A DNA stretch of 64,000 nt from Acidobacteriota bacterium (GCA_029781975.1 JAKOVQ010000046.1:157389-221388); one strand, 5' to 3'. Shown: positions 9,397 to 19,377, counted from the stretch's first letter. Notes: generated from the letters alone by a model not told the origin. Translations and numbers: made by a program.

Positions 9397-10191
9397 CTAC
9401 GCCCGCGGTCTCCGGGGGACGAACGCCGAGGTCCGCCGGACGTACTCCGCGTACTCCGGCCGGGTCGCCGCCATGTGCGCGTCGAGCAGGGCGACGCCGG
9501 AGACCTTCACGAGGAGGAACGTCATCAGGGCCGGGGCGAAGACGGTCGCCCACCCCATCGCGGTGTCGAGGGACGCGACCCAGAACCCCCACCAGAGGAG
9601 CGCCTCGCCGAAGTAGTTCGGGTGGCGGCTGTACCGCCAGAGGCCGCGGTCGAGGACGCTCCTCGGCTCCGCCGGGACGGCCTTCGCGCGCTCGCGGCGG
9701 AACGCGGCGAGCTGGGCGTCGGCGGTGGCCTCGATCGCGAGGCCCGCGGCGAAGAGGCCGAGGCCGAGGAGGTCGGCGGGGGAGACGGCGTCGGGCGCCG
9801 AGGCGGCCGCCGCCAGCTGGAGCGGCGCCGAGATCAGGACGACCAGGAAGCCCTGGAGGAGGAAGACCTGGAAGAAGCTGACCCACCAGTACCGCTCGGG
9901 GCCGTAGCGGCGGCGGAAGGCGGCGTACCGCGGGTCCTCGGGCTTCCCGAGGCTCCGCAGGAGGAGGTAGAGGAAGAGGCGGATCGCCCAGACGCCGACC
10001 ATGACGAGGAGCAGCGTCTTGCCCGGCGTGAAGCCGGTCCGGGCGACGGTGTGCGCCGTGACGAGGAGGAAGCCAGCCGACCAGAACGGGTCGACGATGC
10101 TCGCGTCGCGCAGGAGGACGCTCGCCCCCCAGAGGACGGTCATCAGGGCGAGGACGAGCGCCGCGTTCCAGGCCAGGAGCTCGAACGTCAC
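9397..10191 (-). CDS. DUF1295 family membrane protein (steroid 5-alpha-reductase-like fold)
   Basis: VTFELLAWNAALVLALMTVLWGASVLLRDASIVDPFW..., GLWRYSRHPNYFGEALLWWGFW motif; GTG overlaps upstream stop. Confidence 0.85.
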   Translation of the reverse strand: MTFELLAWNAALVLALMTVLWGASVLLRDASIVDPFWSAGFLLVTAHTVARTGFTPGKTLLLVMVGVWAIRLFLYLLLRSLGKPEDPRYAAFRRRYGPERYWWVSFFQVFLLQGFLVVLISAPLQLAAAASAPDAVSPADLLGLGLFAAGLAIEATADAQLAAFRRERAKAVPAEPRSVLDRGLWRYSRHPNYFGEALLWWGFWVASLDTAMGWATVFAPALMTFLLVKVSGVALLDAHMAATRPEYAEYVRRTSAFVPRRPRA

Positions 10192-11228
10192 CGGGGTCTC
10201 TCCGCGGACGGCTCCGGCACGCTCGCCCCCGAGATCCAGCGGTCCATCTCCGCCCACCGCTCGAAGAGCCATCGGTCGCGGCCCTCGGCCGGGATCGTCG
10301 ACGCCCGAAAGCGGCGGAGCCGGACGCGAAGGGTCCCGCCGACGAGGGCTCCGTGCCAGAACCGCGGGAAGGTCGAGGCCCCCTCGAAGCCGGTGTGCTC
10401 GAGAAGGACGACGTCGAGCCCCTTCGCCTCCTCGAGGAGGGCGAGCGGACCGCGGAGCTTCGGGGGGAGGACGTTCCGGAACGAGGCCGCGATCGCGGCC
10501 AGGGCGTCTTCCCCCTTCTCCGCGAGCGCCGCGACGGCCGCCGCGCGCCGCGGGTCGCTGAAGCGCTTCCCCTCGGGGTAGATGAGGACGGCCGAGCGGG
10601 CGTCGAGCCCGCGGGCGAGGGCCGCGACGGCGGCGACCTCCGCCTCGAGGCCGGGTCCCCGCCGCCTCACGAAGGCGTTCGGAAGGCGGCGGCCGACGAT
10701 GTCGAGGCAGGGGTCCCAGAGGAGCTCGCGCTTCAGGACGTAGCGCAGGAGGAGGCGCCGGGGGTTCGCGACGAACGCCGCCGCGAGGACCGTGTCGGCC
10801 ACGCTGGCGTGGCGCGCGAAGAGGAGGAACGGGGCCTCGTCCGCGAGGGCGAGACCCTCGGTGGAGACCCTCATCGAGAAGAGGCGCCGGCTCCCGAAGA
10901 AGAGGGCATCGCTCCAGCGCCGCTGGAGCGCGGCGTTCCGCTCGAGCCAGCGCCGGGGCCCGCCGACGCGGCCGCCGAGCGTGACGACCCAGAGCGCCGC
11001 GGCGGCGACGACGCCGCCCGCCTCGCACGCGAGGTAGAGCGCGAAGAACCCGAGCGCCCGGGTCCGGGGGAGGGTCCTGGCCGCGCCGGCGAGGGTGTCC
11101 CAGGCGATGCCAATGGCGGCCCAGAGCGGGGCCGCGACCACCGCCGTCACCCCCAGCAGGAGGGCGACCGGTACGGTCACCGCCCGGCGGGACCAGATCG
11201 CCAGGAGCGGCTCGGACCGCGGCGTCAC
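10188..11228 (-). CDS. 1-acyl-sn-glycerol-3-phosphate acyltransferase-like (PlsC superfamily) membrane protein
   Basis: FLLFARHASVADTVLAA (HxxxxD), LIYPEGKRFS (EG motif), N-terminal TM helices; GTG start overlaps upstream stop. Confidence 0.78.
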   Translation of the reverse strand: MTPRSEPLLAIWSRRAVTVPVALLLGVTAVVAAPLWAAIGIAWDTLAGAARTLPRTRALGFFALYLACEAGGVVAAAALWVVTLGGRVGGPRRWLERNAALQRRWSDALFFGSRRLFSMRVSTEGLALADEAPFLLFARHASVADTVLAAAFVANPRRLLLRYVLKRELLWDPCLDIVGRRLPNAFVRRRGPGLEAEVAAVAALARGLDARSAVLIYPEGKRFSDPRRAAAVAALAEKGEDALAAIAASFRNVLPPKLRGPLALLEEAKGLDVVLLEHTGFEGASTFPRFWHGALVGGTLRVRLRRFRASTIPAEGRDRWLFERWAEMDRWISGASVPEPSAERPR

Positions 11229-11674
11229 CGGCGGGCGCCCTCCACGCCCCGCTGCGCGACCTTCCCCGCCAGGGCGGCGGCGGCCGTGAGGGCCACGCCC
11301 CAGGCGATGTCGATCGGCACGATCCAGGCCGGCCAGTCGCGGAGCACCGCCCAGTTCGTCAGCTCGTAGGTCGCGTAGGCCACGAGCCCGAGCCCGGCGC
11401 CCCGCCGGGCCGCGTGGAGGGGACCCTCGCTGCGGAGGACGGCCCACGCGACCGTGACCGCCACGTAGAACGCGTAGAAGAGGAGGGCGGCCGGCCAGAG
11501 GACCTCCGGGCGCCGGAGAGGACCGAGGGCGGAGTCGTAGAGACCGCGCGCTACGAAGCCGAGCCATGCGAGGTCGAGGACGAGCGTCGTCGCGGCCGTC
11601 GCCAGAGTCGCCAGCGTCGCCGCGGCCGTCGCCGCGGCCCCGGGTCCGGGTCCCTTCTCAGGCCGAGACTTCAA
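11225..11674 (-). CDS. DUF2177 family membrane protein
   Basis: LVLDLAWLGFVARGLYDSALGPL...LLFYAFYVAVTVAWAV...GLGLVAYATYELTNWAVLRDWPAWIVPIDIAWGVALTA. Confidence 0.85.
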   Translation of the reverse strand: MKSRPEKGPGPGAAATAAATLATLATAATTLVLDLAWLGFVARGLYDSALGPLRRPEVLWPAALLFYAFYVAVTVAWAVLRSEGPLHAARRGAGLGLVAYATYELTNWAVLRDWPAWIVPIDIAWGVALTAAAALAGKVAQRGVEGARR

Positions 11675-11795
11675 CGATCACCTCCGCCCGATCTCTACGA
11701 CATCATGACCCGCCCGGACTCATCGGTCCTCCCGGACCTCCTGGACGCGTCCTTCGCGAGCTTCGGGCGGGACGAGGCGACCCGGCCGCGCCCTG

Positions 11796-12347
11796 TCAGG
11801 CGGTGTGCGCCTTCACCCAGGCGACGTACCGGTCCATCCAGCCCTGAAGGAAACCTTTGGGGCCCGCCGCCAGGTCGCCCGCCTCGTCGAAGAGCCCGTC
11901 CTTCGCCTGGATGAAGGCCTCGGGCTGGCCGAGGGTCGGCACGTCCAGGTAGGCGAGGATGTTGCGCAGGTGCTGCTGCGCCATCGCCGTGCCGAAAGCC
12001 CCGGGCGAGGCGCCCAGGATGCCTGCGGGCTTGCCCGCCCAGGCGCTCTGGCCGTAGGGCCGCGAGGCCTGGTCGATGGCGTTCTTGAGGACGCCCGGGA
12101 TGGACCGGTTGTATTCGGGGGTGACGAAGAGGAGGCCCTGTGCGGCCGCGAGCTCCCCCTTCAGCCTCTTGACGGGCGCGGCCGGGCTCGCGTCGTCGTC
12201 CTGGTTGTAGAGGGGCAGGTCGCCGATCTGGGACTGCCTGAAAGAGAACTCCGCCGGCGCCAGCTTCGCGACGGCGCTGGCCAGCTTGCGATTAAAGGAG
12301 TCACGGCGAAGGCTGCCGACGACGACGGCGATCCGATAGCTGCTCAC
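11796..12347 (-). CDS. NADPH-dependent FMN reductase
   Basis: YRIAVVVGSLRRDSFNRKLA, LFVTPEYNRSIPGVLKNAIDQASRP signature. Confidence 0.92.
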   Translation of the reverse strand: MSSYRIAVVVGSLRRDSFNRKLASAVAKLAPAEFSFRQSQIGDLPLYNQDDDASPAAPVKRLKGELAAAQGLLFVTPEYNRSIPGVLKNAIDQASRPYGQSAWAGKPAGILGASPGAFGTAMAQQHLRNILAYLDVPTLGQPEAFIQAKDGLFDEAGDLAAGPKGFLQGWMDRYVAWVKAHTA

Positions 12348-12554
12348 GGGGACCTCCCTGCTGCAAGCCCGTGGCCTGCGAGCTCGTCCCGCACGCTACC
12401 ACGGCCGGTTTCGCCGCCGGCAATGCTCGGGTTCCCAAACGGTTCGTTGACTATCGGCCCACCCGCCCGTACCGTGGACGTCCTGGTCGGTGGCGACGCC
12501 TCTCTGTAATCAGGCAGTGTCGCGCCGTCGCCCGAATCGACAAAGGAGAGCACC

Positions 12555-12965
12555 ATGGGCTTTTTCGGAAAGATCCTCGCGAAGCTCGGCATCGGCAAGG
12601 AGGACGCGGCCCCGGCGCCCGTGCCGGTCCCGGTCCCGGCTCCCGTCCCGTCCGCGGTCACGCCCGTCGTGGCGCCGATCGCAGCGGCGCCGGCTCCGAT
12701 CGCGGTCGTCGACGTCGTCGCGCACCTGGAGCAGCTCGCGGCGGCGAACCCTCAGAAGCTGAACTGGCGGACCTCCATCGTCGACCTCCTGAAGCTCCTC
12801 GACATCGACAGCAGCTTCGCGGCCCGCAAGGAGCTGGCCACGGAGCTGGGCTGCCCCGCGGAGCTGATGGGGGATTCTGCGAAAATGAACGTCTGGCTGC
12901 ACAAGACGGTCCTCGCGCGGATCGCCGCCAACGGCGGAAACGTCCCGGCGGACCTCCTGGACTGA
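12555..12965 (+). CDS. DUF3597 domain protein
   Basis: MGFFGKILAKLGIG..., VDVVAHLEQLAAANPQKLNWRTSIVDLLKLLDIDSSFAARKELATELGC; AAAGGAGAG RBS. Confidence 0.88.
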   Translation: MGFFGKILAKLGIGKEDAAPAPVPVPVPAPVPSAVTPVVAPIAAAPAPIAVVDVVAHLEQLAAANPQKLNWRTSIVDLLKLLDIDSSFAARKELATELGCPAELMGDSAKMNVWLHKTVLARIAANGGNVPADLLD

Positions 12966-12999
12966 CGCGCGGGACGAGAGCGCCCGAGGAGGAAGAGAC

Positions 13000-13608
13000 A
13001 TGCAGATCACCGACATCCTCGCCCAGATGGGGGGCCTCCAGTCGATGGCACGGGAGCTGGGGATCAGCGAGTCGGAGGCGGCGAGCGGCGCCGCGGCGCT
13101 CGCCCCGGCCATTCTCGGCGGGTTCAAGAAGCAGGCGCAGGCGCAGCCCGCGGGTCTCGAAGGGCTCGGCGGCCTCCTCGGGCAGCTCGGCGGCGGGGGT
13201 CTGCTCGACAACGTCCTGTCGCCGGAGCCGACGGACGTGAATCGCGGCAACGACGTCCTCGGGCAGATCTTCGGCGGGAAGGACGTGAGCCGCGCGGTCG
13301 CGCAGAACGCGTCGTCGCAGTCGGGGCTCGACTCGGGCGTGCTGAGGAAGATGCTGCCGATGCTGGCGATGCTCGTCGCCGGCTACATGGCGAAGCAGGG
13401 AGGCGGCGCCGCCGCGACGCAGCCCGAGCCGGGCGGCGGGGGGCTCGGCGGCCTCCTGGGCGGCCTCTTCGGCGGCGGGAGCCCGGCGGCGGGTAACGCG
13501 GTACCGGGAGCCGCCGCGCCGGGGGGGCTCGCCTCGATGCTCGACCTCGACGGGGACGGCAACCCGCTGGACGACATCCTGAAGATGGCCGGCAAGGCCC
13601 TGGGCTAG
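13000..13608 (+). CDS. DUF937 domain protein
   Basis: MQITDILAQMGGLQSMARELGISESEAASGAAALAPAILGGFKKQ; Gly-rich C-terminus. Confidence 0.85.
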   Translation: MQITDILAQMGGLQSMARELGISESEAASGAAALAPAILGGFKKQAQAQPAGLEGLGGLLGQLGGGGLLDNVLSPEPTDVNRGNDVLGQIFGGKDVSRAVAQNASSQSGLDSGVLRKMLPMLAMLVAGYMAKQGGGAAATQPEPGGGGLGGLLGGLFGGGSPAAGNAVPGAAAPGGLASMLDLDGDGNPLDDILKMAGKALG

Positions 13609-13801
13609 CCTCGCCGGGGCTGGTGAGGTCGCAGGAGGCGCGTCCGGTGGCGCGCTGGCAGCGGAGCTCCGGTCGTCAGGCGCTGCCCGGCGGGGGAGGA
13701 GGCTCGCCTTCCCCGCGCCTCGCGTAGGATCGCGCCCTCGGAGGTGACCGACGGGGACGCGCGGCGACGATGGCCTCCTCAGCTCGCCGTTCCGGCGGCT
13801 C

Positions 13802-15124
13802 GTGAAGCTCGGCGGGCTCGTCGGGAGGGTCGGGGCGTCGGTGGCGGGGAGCCGCCTCGTCTCGCTCGCCCTCCCCGGGGCGTCGAAGGGGGCGAAGCGG
13901 GCGGAGAACCTCGTCCGGAACGCCGAGCGGATCGTGGAGACGCTGGGGCAGCTGAAGGGGGCGGCGATGAAGGCCGGCCAGATGCTGAGCCTTCAGGACA
14001 CGCTCCTGCCGCCCGAGGTGGCCGCGGTCCTGAGGTCGCTCCAGAAGCAGGCCCCCCGGATCCCGTTCGAGGTGGTCCTCGGGGAGCTGAGGGCCGAGAT
14101 CCCCGACTTCGAGCGCGTCTTCGCGCACATCGAGCCCGAGGCGTTCGCCGCGGCCTCCATCGGCCAGGTCCACCGCGCCACCCTGGCCGACGGGAGGGAG
14201 GTGGCCGTCAAGATCCAGTACCCCGGGATCGACCGGGTGGTGGAGGCCGACCTCGGGAACCTCCGCCGCGTCCTCAAGACGCTCCTCGGGCTCGTCTCCT
14301 CCGTCGACTTCGACCCGGTCTGGCGCGAGCTCCGCGCGCGGCTGCGCGAGGAGCTGGACTACCTCCACGAGGCCGAGAGCCTGCGCCGGATGGCGGCGCT
14401 CCACGCCGACGTGCCGGACGTGGTGATCCCGCGGGTCGTGGACGAGGCGACGACGCGGAGCGTCCTGACGATGGACTACGTGCCGGGCCTCTCGCCCGAC
14501 GAGGCGTGCTCGGACCGCTACCGGCAGGAGCTGAAGGACCAGTGGGGCCTCGTCCTCTTCGACCTCCTCCTGCGCGGCCTCTTCACCCACCGGTTCCTCC
14601 ACGCCGACCCCAACCTCGCCAACTTCGCGTTCCTGCCCGACGGGAGGGTCGTCGTCTACGACCTCGGCTGCACGAAGGAGGTGCCGGCGCGGCTGGCGCG
14701 CGGGTACGCCGAGCTCTGCTTCGCCGTCCTCGAGGAGCGGGTGGACGACGTCCCGCGGGTCCTCGCCCGGATGGGGGTGCGCCGCGGCGACGGCGAGCCC
14801 CTCTCGGACGAGCTGGTCGCGCCGTACGTCGAGTCGGTCCTGAAGGTCGTCCACGACGCGAGGCCGTACCGCTTCGGCGAGGACGGCCGCGTCCACCGCC
14901 GCATCTTCGACGCCGTCTCGTCGAACCTCGGCGACACGGCGGGGATCCGGTTCCCGCGCGACATCGTCTTCGTCAACCGGACGGTCGTCGGGCTGTTCGG
15001 GAACCTCTCGCGCCTGAAGGCGACGGGGCCGTGGCGCGAGCACGTGGAGCGGTTCGCGGCGACGGCCGTGGGCGGGCGCGGGCGGGGAGGCGGGGGGGCG
15101 TTCGCTCCTCCCGCTCGCCGCTGA
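13802..15124 (+). CDS. ABC1/AarF/UbiB-family protein kinase-like
   Basis: [16 protein letters not shown] (KxGQ), [53 protein letters not shown]. Confidence 0.93.
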   Translation: MKLGGLVGRVGASVAGSRLVSLALPGASKGAKRAENLVRNAERIVETLGQLKGAAMKAGQMLSLQDTLLPPEVAAVLRSLQKQAPRIPFEVVLGELRAEIPDFERVFAHIEPEAFAAASIGQVHRATLADGREVAVKIQYPGIDRVVEADLGNLRRVLKTLLGLVSSVDFDPVWRELRARLREELDYLHEAESLRRMAALHADVPDVVIPRVVDEATTRSVLTMDYVPGLSPDEACSDRYRQELKDQWGLVLFDLLLRGLFTHRFLHADPNLANFAFLPDGRVVVYDLGCTKEVPARLARGYAELCFAVLEERVDDVPRVLARMGVRRGDGEPLSDELVAPYVESVLKVVHDARPYRFGEDGRVHRRIFDAVSSNLGDTAGIRFPRDIVFVNRTVVGLFGNLSRLKATGPWREHVERFAATAVGGRGRGGGGAFAPPARR

Positions 15125-15449
15125 GCGCTGCCGTTCGTCGGCGACGGCGCACCGGCCGGCTCTGTCTCGCGCCTCATGTCCGTAGCTGACGACGCGGGTG
15201 GCACCTGCCACGACTCCCCGATCTTCTACTGCAGTTGCAGGAGCCGGCAAACCCGCCGGATGCCATCGTTCGTCGCGAAGAGGCTCGGTGCGGGAGGTCC
15301 ACGCCGGCAGCGCGGTCGTGGGACGGGCCAGCAGGATTGCGGGCGAACAGTCCCACGTGCTGACGCGGGTCGTGGGGCGCTATCGGGTCCCGGGCGGGTG
15401 ACGGGGCGCTCGGACGTCGAAGGGAGCCAGCACCGCCCCTGCCCCGCGG

Positions 15450-15995
15450 TCACTTCGGCTCGGGAGCGGGGGAGTAGATGACCCCTTTCGCGTCGTCCCA
15501 GGGGTGGACGGGGGCGCTGAAGGTGACGTCGTACTCGAAGACGTCGCCGGTCTCGCCGAACTTCAGCGGCTTCTCGGTGTGCGCCCGCCCGGCGATCTTC
15601 TTCTCGTCGAGGGCGGTCAGCTCGATCTTGTCCTTTCCCCTGATCGACGGCGTCCAGCCGTCCTTGAACCCCCCGTGCTCGATGTCGGTGTCGCCGAAAT
15701 CGAGCCCCCCCTTGTCGTCGATCGCGATGAAGAGCCGGAGCGCGTGGACCTTCCCGGCCTTCCGGCGCGCGCTGATGGCGTCCGGGAAGAGGACGACATC
15801 CCGGAAGGCGAGGGGGACGTCGCTCAGGACGACCCGGACGCCGCTCGAGTCGACGTACGAGTACGCGTACTTCAGGGAGACGGCCTTGCCGTTGACGCTC
15901 ATGCTCCCCTCGGCCTTGCCGTCGTCGGCGGCCCGGGCGGGGCGGAGCACGAGGACGGACGCGAGGAGGAGGAGGGCGGCGAGCGGACGCTTCAT
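15450..15995 (-). CDS. Secreted hypothetical protein
   Basis: MKRPLAALLLLASVLVLRPARA signal peptide; ORF to TGA at 15450; no family recognised. Confidence 0.7.
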   Translation of the reverse strand: MKRPLAALLLLASVLVLRPARAADDGKAEGSMSVNGKAVSLKYAYSYVDSSGVRVVLSDVPLAFRDVVLFPDAISARRKAGKVHALRLFIAIDDKGGLDFGDTDIEHGGFKDGWTPSIRGKDKIELTALDEKKIAGRAHTEKPLKFGETGDVFEYDVTFSAPVHPWDDAKGVIYSPAPEPK

Positions 15996-16243
15996 GTCGA
16001 GGCTCCTCTTGGCGCTGCGGATCGATCGAGAGACCGCCGGCGCGGGCCGGCCGCGATGGGCGTCGGGACGAGGGCACCGTGATGATACGGGGAGCCGGAA
16101 GGTTTGAGCACCGCCGGCCGGGGGGAGGGCGAGCCCCTGCCGCGCCGCGTCGCCGGCCGTGCCGCCGGGTGACATGATTCGCGGCGCATCCGTCGGGAGG
16201 AGAGGTGAGGCGCGGCCTGGACGCGCCTCGAGGAGGGCTGGTG

Positions 16244-16849
16244 ATGAAGAAGGTCCCGAGGCTCGCCGGAGATCTGCTCGTCGGGCTCGCTGCCGTCCTG
16301 CTCACGCCGGCGCCCGCGCGGGCGCAGGCGCCCGCTCCGGCCCCGTCGCCCGCGTCGCCCGCTGCCACGGCTCCGGTCGTCGTCCCCGACGTCGCGCCGC
16401 GCCCGGAGGACGTGGCGACGATCGACGGGATCATGAAGGCGTTCTACGAGGTGATCTCCGGCCCGCCCGGCAAGCCGCGCGAGTGGGGGAGGGACCGGTC
16501 GCTCTACATCCCGGGGATCCGCTTCGTGGCGATGAAGGTCGACAAGGACGGCAAGCCCCGGGCCGTGGTCTCCACGCACCAGGAGTACGTCGAGCGGACC
16601 GACGCCTGGATGGTGAAGGAGGGGTTCCACGAGGTGGAGATCCACCGCGTGACGGAGCGTTTCGGGAACATCGCCCACGTCTTCTCCACCTACGAGACGC
16701 GCCACGCGAAGGGCGGCCCGCTCCTGGGCCGCGGCGTCAACTCGGTGGAGCTCTTCTGGGACGGCGCTCGCTGGTGGATCGCCTCCGCCATCTGGGACGA
16801 CGAGCGCCCCGACAGCCCGCTGCCGAAGGACCTGCTGCCCGGGCGCTGA
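16244..16849 (+). CDS. Secreted NTF2/SnoaL-like protein
   Basis: MKKVPRLAGDLLVGLAAVLLTPAPARAQ signal; IDGIMKAFYEVISG...YVERTDAWMVKEGFHEVEIHRVTERFGNIAHVFSTYETRH...GVNSVELFWDGARWWIASAIWDDE. Confidence 0.72.
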   Translation: MKKVPRLAGDLLVGLAAVLLTPAPARAQAPAPAPSPASPAATAPVVVPDVAPRPEDVATIDGIMKAFYEVISGPPGKPREWGRDRSLYIPGIRFVAMKVDKDGKPRAVVSTHQEYVERTDAWMVKEGFHEVEIHRVTERFGNIAHVFSTYETRHAKGGPLLGRGVNSVELFWDGARWWIASAIWDDERPDSPLPKDLLPGR

Positions 16850-16875
16850 CGGAGGGGCGCGTAAGATTCGCTTCC

Positions 16876-17778
16876 ATGTCCAAGCAGCCGTCGTTCGACA
16901 CGGTTCGACCGCTGGTGATCCTGGCCGTCGTCGTTGGCTTCGCCGTCGTGTCGTGGAAGCACATCCGGCTTCCCGGTTCCCCGGGAGGGGCGGCCGAGGT
17001 CGCGCCCACGGCGATCCCGCCCGAGCCGACTCCGGCTCTTCCTCGAGACGTCCCGGGCCTCGTCGCCGCGCTGCGCGACCCGAGCCCCGACGTCCGGCGG
17101 CAGGCCGCGGAGGCGCTCGGGAAGACCAAGGACCCGACGGCAGCCCTCCCGCTCCTGCAGGAGCTTGCGGACCAGGACGTCTACGCGAAGAGGGCAGCCG
17201 CGGAGGCCCTGGGGCTCGTCCTGCACAACGCTCCGATGGAGACGCCGGCCCGCCGGCAGGCTGTCGACGGGCTCGTCGGGCTCCTCTCGCATCCCGACTC
17301 CGCGGTGCGGTGCTCGGCCATGGAGGGTCTCGCCCACCTCCCCGACCGCCGCGCCGTTCCCGCCCTGATCGAGGTCCTCCGGAAGGACGTCGACATGATG
17401 GCGCGCGGCTACGCCGCGTGGGCTCTCGGCCAGGTCCGGGACCCGCAGGCGGTGGGCCCGCTGATCGACGCCCTCGGCCAGAAGGACGCCGAGACCTGGA
17501 AGATCTCCTACGCCCTGGGCGAGATCGACGACCCGAGGGGACACGACGTCCTGCTGCAGGCGCTGAGGAAGAAGAAGTTCGACGAGGTCTCGGGCGCTGC
17601 GGACTTCTTCGTGAGGCTGAACGACCCGGAGGTCAACCGGCTCCTCGTCGAGATGCTCGACAAGACGCGGGACGGGGCCGTGGCGCTGGCGCTTGCCAAG
17701 TCCCCCGATCCCGTCGTCTCGAAGCGGGCACGGGAGTTCATGGGGGACGCGGGCCTCTCCCGGACCGACGACGACTAG
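16876..17778 (+). CDS. Membrane-anchored HEAT-repeat protein
   Basis: N-terminal TM then repeated DPSPDVRRQAAEALGKTKDPTAALPLLQEL-type HEAT units. Confidence 0.85.
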   Translation: MSKQPSFDTVRPLVILAVVVGFAVVSWKHIRLPGSPGGAAEVAPTAIPPEPTPALPRDVPGLVAALRDPSPDVRRQAAEALGKTKDPTAALPLLQELADQDVYAKRAAAEALGLVLHNAPMETPARRQAVDGLVGLLSHPDSAVRCSAMEGLAHLPDRRAVPALIEVLRKDVDMMARGYAAWALGQVRDPQAVGPLIDALGQKDAETWKISYALGEIDDPRGHDVLLQALRKKKFDEVSGAADFFVRLNDPEVNRLLVEMLDKTRDGAVALALAKSPDPVVSKRAREFMGDAGLSRTDDD

Positions 17779-17916
17779 CCGCCGGCCGCCCGAGTCGATT
17801 CGCGGGCAAGAGAAGACGGGCGAAGGCCGGGAGATCGGGATCGGGGTTCGGCAGGATCTCGGGAACTTCGTTCCGTCATTCGAGGTCCCGGGGGCCGAAA
17901 TCACGGATCACAGACC

Positions 17917-18013
17917 TGACCCCACCGGCCTCCACCGGCCATGACCCCACCGGCCATGACCCCACCGGCCACCGGCGTGCGACCCCGCGGGTGTGACCCC
18001 ACGGGTGTGGGTC
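17917..18013. repeat. Short tandem repeat array based on TGACCCCACCGGCCA, ending in hairpin GACCCCACgggtGTGGGTC
   Basis: Repeated GACCCCACCGGCC units, then GACCCCGCGGGTGTGACCCCACGGGTGTGGGTCCC. Confidence 0.8.
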
Positions 18014-18016
18014 CCG

Positions 18017-18442
18017 TCACTTGAAGATCGAGACCGTCCCCGAGACGACGCTGCAGCAGGCGCCCGTCCCGGTCTGGGAGCCGGCGAAGGCTGCGTCGAT
18101 CCGGCCGCTCGAGATCGTGGCGGTCCCCGTGGCCTCTCCCGTGCACGGCGTCGCGAACTCCAGCGTGACGTCGGCCTTCCCGTCCGCCATCGTCCCCGTG
18201 AGGGTCCCGAGCCCGGTGACGGTGACCGTGACGTCGCAGCTCGTCTGCGTGACGGTGACCGGGATGGTCGTCCCGCTCTGCCCGCACGACGTGCTGAAGG
18301 TGGCGCGGTAGGCGCCGGACACGTCGTCGCATTTCGCCGTCGGCTCGGTCGGCGTCGGCTTCTCGAAGAACTTCTTGCACCCGCCGGGAAGACCGGCGCA
18401 GCAGACTCCCGCCAGCAGCAAGGCACGCGCCTCACGCTTCAT
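18017..18442 (-). CDS. Secreted/lipoprotein hypothetical protein
   Basis: MKREARALLLAGVCCAGLPGGCKKFFEKP lipobox-like; Thr/Val beta-rich body with paired Cys. Confidence 0.7.
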   Translation of the reverse strand: MKREARALLLAGVCCAGLPGGCKKFFEKPTPTEPTAKCDDVSGAYRATFSTSCGQSGTTIPVTVTQTSCDVTVTVTGLGTLTGTMADGKADVTLEFATPCTGEATGTATISSGRIDAAFAGSQTGTGACCSVVSGTVSIFK

Positions 18443-18556
18443 GCTCACCTCCTGGAACGGTTCCCGAAGTGTTCCTACGGAGGCCGAAGGCGGGGCGTCT
18501 AAAAGGGCCACGGCGCGGCTTGCGCCCCTGGCGGGACCCGGGTGCACACTTGGGCC

Positions 18557-18904
18557 ATGATCGTGCCGGCCCTCTACGTCCACTGCGGCTTCGGCCTCGT
18601 CCTCGCCGTCGGCTCCCTCCCCCTCGCGCTCCGCCTCGTCCCGGCGAACCGCTTCTACGGCATCCGGATCCCGGAGGCCTTTTCCTCGGACGCGAGGTGG
18701 TACGACATCAACGCGTACGGGGGCCGCCTCTTCCTCGTCTACGGCGTGCTCCTGACCACCTTCGGGTACCTGGCGCGCGACCTGGCCCCGCCCGCCACGA
18801 GCATCTGGTCGGCCGTGTTCATCACGGGCCCGCTCCTCCTGGCGCTGGCCCTCCTCTCCCCCATCCGGGCGTACGCCCGCCGGCGGGTCGAGGAGGGGCC
18901 GTGA
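18557..18904 (+). CDS. SdpI-family membrane protein
   Basis: NRFYGIRIPEAFSSDARWYDINAYGGRLFLVYG...LLSPIRAYARRR. Confidence 0.78.
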   Translation: MIVPALYVHCGFGLVLAVGSLPLALRLVPANRFYGIRIPEAFSSDARWYDINAYGGRLFLVYGVLLTTFGYLARDLAPPATSIWSAVFITGPLLLALALLSPIRAYARRRVEEGP

Positions 18905-18966
18905 GGCGGTTCGCCGCCGAAGGCCGCGCCGCCCTCGCGACGACGCGGCGGCGTAGCATCGTGACC

Positions 18967-19377
18967 ATGGCCATCTCCTCGACACGCAAGGCCGCCCCGA
19001 AACGCAAGAGTCCCGCAAGGACCTCTCCCGGACCGTCGGATTCCCCGTCCAGGCCCTTCCTCCGCTTCTACCACTCCGACGCCCTGCGGAAGAGGACGCT
19101 CTCGGTCCTCGCGGCGGTCGAGAAGGCAGGGGACGCCGCCGATCACCGCGAGGAGCTCGCGGACCTCGTCGTGGAGCTGACGAAGTGCGGCCTGGAGGCC
19201 TACTTCATGGAGCCGCTCAAGGCCTCCGGCGCAGGCTTCATCGTCCAGCAGTCCGCGAGCCTCGGCCTGGCCGGCTCGATGCAGGTCATGGGGTCGGCCA
19301 TTCGGAGCATCGTCGGCCGCATGGACGCTCCGCAGGTCCTGTCGGTCTCCCGCTCCATCCGGGGCTTCATGCGGTGA
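18967..19377 (+). CDS. Hypothetical protein
   Basis: MAISSTRKAAPKRKS...FLRFYHSDALRKRTLSVLAAVEKAGDAADHREELADLVVELTKCGLEAYFMEPLK; uninterrupted ORF. Confidence 0.65.
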   Translation: MAISSTRKAAPKRKSPARTSPGPSDSPSRPFLRFYHSDALRKRTLSVLAAVEKAGDAADHREELADLVVELTKCGLEAYFMEPLKASGAGFIVQQSASLGLAGSMQVMGSAIRSIVGRMDAPQVLSVSRSIRGFMR

